A stretch of 61,326 nt of DNA from Bryobacterales bacterium (GTDB lineage Bacteria > Acidobacteriota > Terriglobia > Bryobacterales > UBA6623). The notes under the pieces were generated by a model. It ran no database searches and had not been told where the DNA came from. It worked only from the letters and a program-made list of their open reading frames with translations. The stretch's first letter is position 1. Each line of letters opens with the position of its first letter. Of the stretch, positions 54,365 through 61,326 are shown piece by piece. Location of the stretch: NCBI GenBank assembly GCA_028819235.1, contig JAPPMC010000300.1, forward strand, positions 5,864 through 67,189, written 5' to 3'. A program made the position numbers and the translations under genes.

Positions 54365-55975
54365 CTACTCGCGCTCCACTGAGCGGATCACAGGCGTCAG
54401 CAGGTTGTCGACAGGGGCGAAGTCGTCGGTCAGCACTAGTCCCCGCGACCGCTCGCGGAGCAGGGAGAGGTGCGCGGGCGTCAGCAGGGATGCGGAGTAC
54501 TGTTCGTAGTCGAGGGCGTGAACCGGCAACAAGCGGGTCGATCCTGCCACCACGAAGGTGTCCCGCTCGTCCTCGTCGGAGGGACCCCCGGGGGAGGTGC
54601 AGAAGGTGTAGACGTACGGGAAGACCTCCTCAACGGTGTTGATCATCGCGCCGAGGAACTGGCCCGAACGGAACAGGTCGATGGTGTTGGCGAGGAACAC
54701 CGACCGGTCGCTCATCACGGCCCGTAGCATGCGGACGTACTCAACGGTTGTCAGGTGGAACGGCGGGGAGTAGTGGTTGAAGGCGTCGTTGTACACCAGG
54801 TCGAACTTGGCGTCGAGTTTGCCGCGCTGCGCCGACCTGTACAGGTCCTCTACCCGGTTGCGAGCGTCCAGGTGCGTGATTCGCAGCGGTGTGGCGCGCT
54901 CCAGCCCGAAGGCCTCGAAGGCGGCCCGCGTAACCTGAGGGTCAATCTCCACCACCTCTCCGAGTCCCAAAGGGTAGCGGCGCAGGAACCATCTGGGAAA
55001 CACGTAGCCGCCCCCGCCAAGGAAGAGCCCCCGCAAGCGCCCGTCCGGGTGGTGGGCCTGCACGGCCCGCTCCGTGATGCCGGCGTAGACCCGTTCGTAG
55101 TCGTAGTGCAGCTTGTCGGGCTCCTGCGTGTCGACGTAGGCGTGAATCAGGTAGTCCAGCCGCATGGACCGAACGCCCGGAGTCTCCAAGACTTCCTCGA
55201 CGCGCACGAACGAGTACTGCGACTCGTCCTGGAAGAGCACGGCCTCCATGCGCGGCTCGCGAAGGCCCAGGCGCTCTCCGATCACCCGGGCCCACGGAAC
55301 TGGTCCCCAGGCTGCGACGATTGTGGCCCCCAGCACGCCGCTCCACAAGTACGGCAGCAGGCCGGTCCCCCCGTACAGCAAGGCCATAGCCAGCAGGATG
55401 GCGGCCACCGAAAGCAGCACTGCCGTCGAGCCCATCCAAGCGATGAGCACATACCCGGTGAGGAAGGTGCCGAGGATGCTTCCGATCGTTCCCCACGAGT
55501 ACACGTTTCCGATCGTGCGACCCAGCTGCTGGCCCAGCACGATGGCCATCTTGGCCGCGACCGGGCTGATCATGCCCAGCAGGCAGGAAGGGGCGAAGAA
55601 CACCAGGAACACGTGCAGCGCGATGCGCACCGGCCACTCGAGCTCGCGCAGCGCCTCCATGCCCCCGATTCGCCCGTTGATCAGCGGGATTACCAGGCAG
55701 TTGGCCGAGGCGACGAGGAAGATCGCCCCTAGCGTCTCCCGAGGGGGGAAGCGGTCTGCGAGCCGGCCTCCGACGTAGTTGCCCGCAGCGATTCCCGCGA
55801 GGACAATGCCGATCACCGAGGTCCACGTGTACAGCGAACTCCCCACGTGGCGTGCGATCAGCCTGCCGGCAACCAGCTCGAGCACCATGATGCAGAGGCT
55901 TGAGAGGAAGACAGTGGCGATCGGGATGGTTGCCGCAAAGCGCTGCTTGCCGCCGGCTGATTGCTGGATTTCCAT
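54365..55975 (-). CDS. membrane-fused spermidine-synthase-like protein
   Basis: A 536-residue protein. The N-terminal ~230 residues form about seven to eight transmembrane helices (FLSSLCIMVLELVAGRLIAR is the typical opening). They are followed by a cytosolic class I methyltransferase/spermidine-synthase fold: GLFLGGGGYVFPRWFLRRYP (nucleotide loop), VVEIDPQVT (acidic residue) and FDLVYNDAFNHYSPP (active-site Asp region). Such fusions are common in Acidobacteria and Deltaproteobacteria, and their aminopropyl acceptor is not established. ATG 55975. It is convergent with the HEPN gene and downstream of glyA by 61 bp. Confidence 0.87.
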   Translation of the reverse strand: MEIQQSAGGKQRFAATIPIATVFLSSLCIMVLELVAGRLIARHVGSSLYTWTSVIGIVLAGIAAGNYVGGRLADRFPPRETLGAIFLVASANCLVIPLINGRIGGMEALRELEWPVRIALHVFLVFFAPSCLLGMISPVAAKMAIVLGQQLGRTIGNVYSWGTIGSILGTFLTGYVLIAWMGSTAVLLSVAAILLAMALLYGGTGLLPYLWSGVLGATIVAAWGPVPWARVIGERLGLREPRMEAVLFQDESQYSFVRVEEVLETPGVRSMRLDYLIHAYVDTQEPDKLHYDYERVYAGITERAVQAHHPDGRLRGLFLGGGGYVFPRWFLRRYPLGLGEVVEIDPQVTRAAFEAFGLERATPLRITHLDARNRVEDLYRSAQRGKLDAKFDLVYNDAFNHYSPPFHLTTVEYVRMLRAVMSDRSVFLANTIDLFRSGQFLGAMINTVEEVFPYVYTFCTSPGGPSDEDERDTFVVAGSTRLLPVHALDYEQYSASLLTPAHLSLLRERSRGLVLTDDFAPVDNLLTPVIRSVERE

Positions 55976-56035
55976 CGAAGGCTGCCGAATGCGCGCCGAG
56001 CGGTCAGCCCCCAGCGCAGCGAGGCGCTGCCATTG

Positions 56036-57301
56036 TCAGGCCTCGATCCCCGGCACTGGGAATGCCGAGCACAGTTCCTGCACCTCGGCATTGAGCCGCT
56101 CCAGCCGCGCGCCGTCACCATGGGCGCGCAGCGCCTCGAGCATGCAGCGCCCCAGGACTTCCATCTCGGGCTCGCGCATGCCGCGCGTCGTTGCGGCGGG
56201 CGTACCGAGCCGGATGCCGCTGGGCCGCAACGGGGGGTTGGGGTCGTCAGGGATCACTTGCTTGTTGCAGGTGACCGAGATGCGGTCCAGAGTCTCCTCC
56301 GCGACCCGGCCGTTTATCCCGAACGAGCTGACGCAGTCCACGACCATCATGTGGTTGGCCGTACCGCCGGTGACGAGATGTGCGCCGCCGGCCAGAAGCG
56401 CCCTCGCCAGCGCTTGCGCGTTGTCGAGCACTTGGCGGCAATACTGCCGGAACTCCTGCCCCTGCGCCTTCGCAAGGGCAACGGCGGTGGCCGCGACCTG
56501 GTTCATGTGCGGCCCACCCTGGAGTCCGGGGAAGACGGACTTGTCGATCGCGAGGCGGAACTTGCTCCGGCACAGGATCATGCCGCCGCGGGGGCCGCGC
56601 ATCGACTTATGGGTGGTGGTCGTTACGATGTCGAAGCCCGCGTCGAACGGGTTCGCAAGCGCTCCTCCCGCGATCAGCCCGCCGATGTGGGAGACGTCCG
56701 CCAACGTGATCGCGCCGATCTCGTCGGCGATCTCCTTGAACGGGCCGTAGTCGTAGTCCCGCGGGTAGGAGGAGTAGCCGCAGACGATCATCTTCGGCGA
56801 GTGCTCGAGCGCGGCGCGCCGCAAAGCATTGAAGTCGATCCGACCCTCGGCGCTCGGCTGCGTCTTGTAGCGCACCCACCGGAACAGCCGGCCCATATGC
56901 GAGACCGGCGCACCGTGGGTCAAATGGCCGCCGTGGGACAGGTCCATGCCCATGACTGTGTCGCCGGGCTCAAGCAGCGCCAAATAGGCGGCGGCATTCA
57001 TGGGGGCCCCCGAAAGGGGCTGGACATTGGCGTGCTCGCAGCCGAAGAGCTGCTTGGCCCGCTGTCGGGCGAGGCTCTCGATGGTGTCCGTGAACTCTTG
57101 CCCGCCATAGTAGCGGCGGCCGGGATAGCCCTCCGAGTACTTGTTGGTGAACACCGATCCGAGCGTGGCCAGCACCTCCGGATAGGTGTAGTTCTCGGAC
57201 GGGATCATCTCCACACCCTGCGCCTGCCGCATCTCCTCCCCGGCCAATGCCCGAAAGATGGCCGGATCGCTCTGCTGCAGGAGTTCGCGTGCGGATGCCA
57301 T
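56036..57301 (-). CDS. glyA: serine hydroxymethyltransferase
   Basis: A PLP enzyme interconverting serine and glycine with tetrahydrofolate. 421 residues. PLP lysine is K232 in TTTTHKSMRGPRGG. The MIPSENYTYPEV, NKYSEGYPGRRYYGG and ADVSHIGGLIAGG segments match. The usual SGSQAN motif is SGAPMN here, a modest difference. ATG 57301 begins MASARELLQQ; the upstream in-frame start at 57409 is unlikely. It is probably the first gene of a unit with the spermidine-synthase-like gene. Confidence 0.95.
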   Translation of the reverse strand: MASARELLQQSDPAIFRALAGEEMRQAQGVEMIPSENYTYPEVLATLGSVFTNKYSEGYPGRRYYGGQEFTDTIESLARQRAKQLFGCEHANVQPLSGAPMNAAAYLALLEPGDTVMGMDLSHGGHLTHGAPVSHMGRLFRWVRYKTQPSAEGRIDFNALRRAALEHSPKMIVCGYSSYPRDYDYGPFKEIADEIGAITLADVSHIGGLIAGGALANPFDAGFDIVTTTTHKSMRGPRGGMILCRSKFRLAIDKSVFPGLQGGPHMNQVAATAVALAKAQGQEFRQYCRQVLDNAQALARALLAGGAHLVTGGTANHMMVVDCVSSFGINGRVAEETLDRISVTCNKQVIPDDPNPPLRPSGIRLGTPAATTRGMREPEMEVLGRCMLEALRAHGDGARLERLNAEVQELCSAFPVPGIEA

Positions 57302-57499
57302 GGGTCTCGAATTGCCCCCCAAACCACCATTGTCACGCATTGCGCACCTGCGGGATCCGCACGCCCTGTTCCGGGGCAGGCGACTCAACGTTTTGGGTTG
57401 GCAGTTCACCGGGAGGGGGTGGCAAGGCTTGAGTGTTGGTTCGACTAGGCGCGACGCGGGGCCACCTTGGCGACGCGCCGGGCGTGAACCAGGTGCTTG

Positions 57500-58080
57500 T
57501 GTACAGGAAGCCCAACGCTTCGGTCGGCGAGACGTGCAGCCGGTTCAATCGGCGGTTGACGTTTTGGGTGCACAGCAGGCGCAAGAGGAAACGGTCATTG
57601 TCGACGACCTCGGCGATGTGCGCTCCGCGGGCGCGGGGGCTCCATTCCAGCCACTTGTCGCGCGGACCCAGGCGCATGGGCGCGGCCACGAAGCTGAACC
57701 CTCCGAGAATCCCGAAGCGGGAACATTCCAGCAGATACGTCAGCCGGCAATCTGGAGCCCGGGCCCGTTTGCGGGGTTGGTGCCGGTCCAGCATCGTGCG
57801 GCACAGGGCGCGGTCCTCCGCAGAGAGGACGCGCCGCAGGCGGATCCTGTCCAGCCGCGACAACGGGCCGCGGCAGCGCGTGTGGGGAACTGCCACTGCA
57901 CCTGGCCGGCAACCTTGCCCGGGCCGCTCCCGCGGCGCTGGCAGCGCCAGGGGCAACCTAGCCGCCAGCTGAGGAAAGCCTTGGACGCCGAGGCGACGCA
58001 CAGCTTGCCCTTGCTGTTGCGCCAGTCTTCCCGTTCGCACAGCCTCCGGGCCAGAGCGTAGCGGGAGAGACTACCCCGCT
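57500..58080 (-). pseudogene. decayed DUF4338 (DruA-type) gene
   Basis: On the minus strand, LSRYALARRLCEREDW (about 58070-58020, one frame) matches the N-terminal helix-turn-helix of DUF4338 proteins. After a shift near 57950, the next frame gives DCRLTYLLECSRFGILGGFS and then DKWLEWSPRARGAHIAEVVD with NDRFLL (about 57755-57550), matching the family core (RHGILG, W..R...L..VV.N.RFL). The C-terminal part is lost. DUF4338 proteins are known as DruA of Druantia anti-phage systems and also occur as stand-alone proteins near transposons. No other Druantia gene is near. Confidence 0.65.
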
Positions 58081-58525
58081 GCAGGGACTCGCCCGGCCAC
58101 CGGACCGCCTCAGCCTTCAGCAACCGCAGGCCAATTCGCACCTTCCCCCGGAATACCCATCCGAGAACCCCTTTATCAAATGTGTCCCACCGCCAGCTGT
58201 TGTGCGGAGTGTCCTGTAAACACTCGGACAATAGGGAGTTACTACCCAGATCGGCAATCCCCCGCGACCCTTAGGATGAATGCGTGCTGCCCCGACGGAA
58301 ACCCGAGCAGGTCTACTTGGGCGAAGCCGTCCCGCCGCCACTCGGCGAGGACCTGCAGGACCGGAGTCGCGCAGTCGGCCTTCAGATTGTCGCCCGTGCC
58401 GGCCGCTAACCGTTTCCGGCCGGGATCGAAATGGAATCGACCGCTGCACTCAGTCCCGTCGGGCTCGCCGCACGCCTGCCTGCCAGTCACGCCGCCGCGG
58501 TGCCTCCGTCATTGTTCCAAGCGTC
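58081..58525. other. intergenic region, nothing firm
   Basis: About 440 bases between the DUF4338 relic and the class V aminotransferase start. Frames are short and GC-rich. The promoter of the aminotransferase should lie near the right end, without a recognisable consensus. Confidence 0.4.
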
Positions 58526-59947
58526 ATGAAGACAGATGCCAATCCCACCACCGAGCTCGAACGCGACTACGAGCGGTTCCTCGCCGCTTGGCCGTTGTAC
58601 TCGAACAGCGGCATCGACGCGGTGCGCGCGGCCGAGTTCGCGCGCCTCGACGACCAAGGGCAGGTCTACCTGGACTACACCGGCGGCGGCCTCTATCCGG
58701 TCTCGGTGGTGAGGGGCCACGCGGACTTCCTCGCCGCCCACGTCCTCGGCAACCCGCACTCGGTGAATCCGACGTCGGTGCTCGCGGGGGAGCGGGTCGA
58801 GCGCTGCCGCGCCCACGTGCTGCGTTTCTTCAACGCGTCACCGGACGAGTACGCGGTGGTGTTCACGGCCAACGCCAGCCACGCCCTGAAGCTCGTCGGG
58901 GAGGCCTATCCGTTCGAGCCCGGCGACCAGTTCCTCCTGACTTTCGACAACCACAACTCCGTGAACGGGATCCGCGAGTTCGACCGTGCGCACGGGGCCG
59001 CGACCTCCTACCTGCCGGTGGTGCCGCCCGACCTGCGGGCCGACGAGGCCCATCTCGAACGCGCGCTCGCCCGGGCGGGGGCTGGTCGCAACAACCTGTT
59101 CGCGTATCCCGCGCAGTCGAACTTCTCGGGCGTGCAGCATTCGCTCGACTGGGTGCCTCGGGCCCAGGCGCGGGGCTGGGACGTGCTGCTCGACGCGGCG
59201 GCGTTCGTGCCCACGAACCGGCTCGACCTGAGCCGGGTTCAGCCCGACTACGTGGCCCTCTCGTTCTACAAGATGTTCGGTTACCCGACCGGCGTCGGCG
59301 TGTTGCTCGCCCGGTACCGGGCCTTGGGGAAGCTACACCGACCTTGGTTTTCGGGGGGGACGATCACGGTCGCGTCAGTGCAGAGCGACCGCCACGTCCT
59401 AGCCGAGGGGGCGGCCGCGTTCGAGGACGGCACCCTCGACTATGCCAACATCCCCGCGGTGGACGCTGGCCTGACATTTCTTGAGGAGGTCGGTCTCGAC
59501 CGGGTTCACGAGCGGGTTGGCTGCCTCACGGGTTGGTTGCTGGGTGCGCTGGCGGGGCTGCGCCACGCCAATGGCCGGCCCCTCGCCCGCGTCTATGGTC
59601 CCCTGACCACCGACGGCCGGGGCGGCACAGTGGCGTTCAACCTGCACGACGCCGCAGGCGACTTAATCCCGCACTCGGTGGTGGAAATGCAGGCCGCCGA
59701 CATGGGCATCTCGCTCCGCACGGGCTGTTTCTGCAACCCCGGTGCCGGGGAGGCGGCCCTCGGCCTCTCGGCCGGCGAACTGGACCGCTGTTTCGCGGCC
59801 GCCGGGGATCGGATGACGCGGGAGGAGTTCGGCCAGTGCTTGGACGGAGGCAGCGGTCCTGGCGCGGTCCGGGTCTCGCTGGGACTGGCCTCTGCCTTCG
59901 CCGACGTCCACGCCTTTCTCGCGTTCGTCCGGCAGTTTCTTCAGTAG
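58526..59947 (+). CDS. class V aminotransferase (cysteine-desulfurase-like / MoCo-sulfurase N-domain-like)
   Basis: A 473-residue PLP enzyme. VYLDYTGGGLYP begins the fold, NASHALKLVGE binds the cofactor phosphate, LLDAAAFVPTN supplies the PLP Asp (D223) and SFYKMFGYPTGVGVL the Schiff-base lysine (K249). Cysteines in RTGCFCNPGAGE near 395 could carry sulfur as in desulfurases. The length and YKMFGYPTGVG context are like the N-terminal domain of molybdenum cofactor sulfurases, but there is no C-terminal MOSC domain. ATG 58526 is chosen; upstream in-frame sequence is non-coding in character. It may be recently acquired, with higher GC than its right neighbour. Confidence 0.85.
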   Translation: MKTDANPTTELERDYERFLAAWPLYSNSGIDAVRAAEFARLDDQGQVYLDYTGGGLYPVSVVRGHADFLAAHVLGNPHSVNPTSVLAGERVERCRAHVLRFFNASPDEYAVVFTANASHALKLVGEAYPFEPGDQFLLTFDNHNSVNGIREFDRAHGAATSYLPVVPPDLRADEAHLERALARAGAGRNNLFAYPAQSNFSGVQHSLDWVPRAQARGWDVLLDAAAFVPTNRLDLSRVQPDYVALSFYKMFGYPTGVGVLLARYRALGKLHRPWFSGGTITVASVQSDRHVLAEGAAAFEDGTLDYANIPAVDAGLTFLEEVGLDRVHERVGCLTGWLLGALAGLRHANGRPLARVYGPLTTDGRGGTVAFNLHDAAGDLIPHSVVEMQAADMGISLRTGCFCNPGAGEAALGLSAGELDRCFAAAGDRMTREEFGQCLDGGSGPGAVRVSLGLASAFADVHAFLAFVRQFLQ

Positions 59948-60101
59948 TGCTTGACCCGCCACACTCCAGCTTGACCACCGCGGCGCGCAACTCCGTCCGA
60001 CCCACGGCGCGGACCGGCGTCGTGCCCGGTGCAGTGCCGCGTCCATCCAGCCCGAAGAGTTGGTCGCCTATTCAGCGCCGATTCTTGTTTCCTATTCGAC
60101 C

Positions 60102-61326
60102 CTAGTTCTGCCCCGGTCCAGTCTTCCGAGGAGCCTCTCCCAAAGGTGCGCGGAGGAAGTGCTCCGCTGGGGGCGCGAAAAACACGTGGACTCGAGCCTG
60201 CTGGTTACTCGTCGTTTCCCGCGCTTCGTCGGTGTGGAAGGATACCTCCGAGAGGAAATGCGTGGAACCCCGAGGAACGGGATAGTGCAGCAGCGATGGT
60301 ACTGGGATCTCCATCGCTTTGTCGGGCTCTGCCCAGTGAGTGGGCGGTTGCCGAGGACCTTCGGAACCCAGGAAGTGTGCAACTTTTTCTTCATTGAGGG
60401 GAGCCTCCTGACCCGACTCTCCCCGGAAGCGCGCATTCTGCCAGCGAACTCGCGCTTTGGCGGGACCACCCGCAGCGGAGGAGGAGTCCGACTCGAAGAC
60501 AAAATAGATGTGCCGGTAGCGGGCAGGCGGGATCTCAACTTGGAGCCCAAGAGGTTTCGTGGCGTGCAGGAGAATCGGCGGCGTGCTGTAGACCGGGTCC
60601 GCGCTCCCCAACGGAGCCAAGCCGGCCTCCTGCTCCCAATTCGGTGGCCGGTTGTAGTCCTGGTTGGCGGCGATGTCTTGCCAAGTCGGCCGTGTTGATT
60701 CGACGCCTTCGGACGGCACCTCCAGACCAGCAACCCAAGCGATCCCGTTCAGCACGGTTTTTCGAAAATTGTCATCACGATAATTGAAATGGTGATGTGC
60801 GCCGGAAAAGCCGAATCCGCGCCCGCCGCCAGGGCGGTCATACGCCCAGGCTACGGCATGACTGTCGCCTCGAAGGACGCTCTCGGTCACCTCCGGGTTG
60901 TTCGAACTGGGGCCGTTGTTGCGCAACAAGGTGCTCAGCGGCGGTCGGGCCTCCAGGATAGGTGTAACGCGCTTGCGATCAGCCACGAAGCGCATGTTGA
61001 AATACCACTCGTCGTAGGCCGAGAAAGGCATGAGCCCGTTTGCCGCAGGATGATCAGGGAATTCGACAAACTCGGCGGCCCAATCGGGGTTGATCGACCA
61101 CCCTCTTTCGAAATTCCCACCGATCCAGCGCCGTACGGCTTCGGCGCCCGGGCCATCGGGCGGCTCGACGGCGTAGTGGATAAGAGCGATGCCGAGTCCA
61201 CGCCGCGCCAGGGCATCGACTTCATGTAGATGCGGGAGCACGACGTGCTTGCTGCCCTCGCAAGCGATCACCCTAGATTCCTCAGTTGAGAGTCGGCTGG
61301 GGTATGGCTGGCACCAGTAATCGATG
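60102..61326 (-). CDS. ThuA-domain protein, N-terminus beyond window
   Basis: A minus-strand frame open through the right edge, so the protein is partial (408 residues visible). The N-terminal visible half is a ThuA (trehalose-utilisation-like, class I glutamine amidotransferase-like) domain: LHEVDALARRGLGIALIHYA, WIGGNFERGWSINPDWAAEF and RGFGFSGAHHHFNYRDDNFR. The ~190 residues after VLNGIAWVAGLEVPSEG form a separate C-terminal region with beta-rich sequence (ARYRHIYFVFESDSS). Such proteins are frequent in Planctomycetes, Verrucomicrobia and Acidobacteria, usually exported, near sulfatases or dehydrogenases. The catalytic role is not established. A signal peptide, if present, lies outside. 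Confidence 0.85.
   Translation of the reverse strand, partial: IDYWCQPYPSRLSTEESRVIACEGSKHVVLPHLHEVDALARRGLGIALIHYAVEPPDGPGAEAVRRWIGGNFERGWSINPDWAAEFVEFPDHPAANGLMPFSAYDEWYFNMRFVADRKRVTPILEARPPLSTLLRNNGPSSNNPEVTESVLRGDSHAVAWAYDRPGGGRGFGFSGAHHHFNYRDDNFRKTVLNGIAWVAGLEVPSEGVESTRPTWQDIAANQDYNRPPNWEQEAGLAPLGSADPVYSTPPILLHATKPLGLQVEIPPARYRHIYFVFESDSSSAAGGPAKARVRWQNARFRGESGQEAPLNEEKVAHFLGSEGPRQPPTHWAEPDKAMEIPVPSLLHYPVPRGSTHFLSEVSFHTDEARETTSNQQARVHVFFAPPAEHFLRAPLGEAPRKTGPGQN

Noticed and set aside
57333..58040. Intact 235-aa gene at this place
   Set aside because: Only its middle matches DUF4338, and the N-terminal homology is in another frame, so it was called a pseudogene instead.

Overview
This is a high-GC (about 60-65 %) chromosomal segment, probably from an uncultured, possibly host-associated or marine member of the Acidobacteriota. 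That placement is an inference. It rests on a secreted beta-propeller protein of a type common in Solibacter/Bryobacter relatives, a large PVC-type CxxCH dehydrogenase, an eight-heme TPR cytochrome, two Cys-type sulfatases, futalosine-pathway menaquinone genes (mqnA/mqnC) and a fused membrane/spermidine-synthase protein. No rRNA, tRNA or CRISPR array was recognised. Bases 1 to about 113 are homopolymeric C/A runs that look like a low-quality contig end.

Left third (1-24 kb). A type III-like (beta-class) adenine methyltransferase runs into the damaged end. It is followed by a stretch without clear genes, a conserved unknown protein with a decayed ATGA-coupled partner, and a 1-kb-protein PVC-type cytochrome. 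Next come a DUF1015 protein, mqnC-mqnA (4-bp overlap), a beta-propeller protein and an enoyl-CoA hydratase. The 14.8-19.9 kb interval is accessory: it holds an isolated GHKL-ATPase/PD-(D/E)XK nuclease fusion (a defence candidate) and an ISNCY-like transposase broken across three reading frames, with long gene-poor gaps. At 20-24 kb a Tat-exported amidohydrolase faces a sulfatase and an extradiol-type VOC protein.

Middle (24-36.5 kb). An NCS2 nucleobase permease with an extra cytosolic domain overlaps an SLC13-type anion transporter. There follow a YCII protein, a 788-residue 2OG-Fe(II) oxygenase, a decayed SpoIIE-type phosphatase, a VapBC toxin-antitoxin pair with a palindrome at its promoter, and the octaheme cytochrome.

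Right part (36.5-61.3 kb). This is mostly housekeeping: a sulfatase, threonine synthase, ilvD, a HAD phosphatase, a methyltransferase, SixA, infA, an M20 peptidase, bactofilin, trpD, sucC-sucD-ndk, an acyl-CoA carboxylase beta subunit, a HpnI-like glycosyltransferase, an MNT/HEPN pair, spermidine synthase and glyA. A decayed DUF4338 (DruA-type) gene, a class V aminotransferase and the C-terminal part of a ThuA-domain protein close the window. Small intergenic gaps, 4-87 bp overlaps and one clear bidirectional terminator are typical of this region. The strongest candidate for an under-described system is the GHKL-nuclease fusion. The permease with a regulatory tail and the giant 2OG oxygenase are next.
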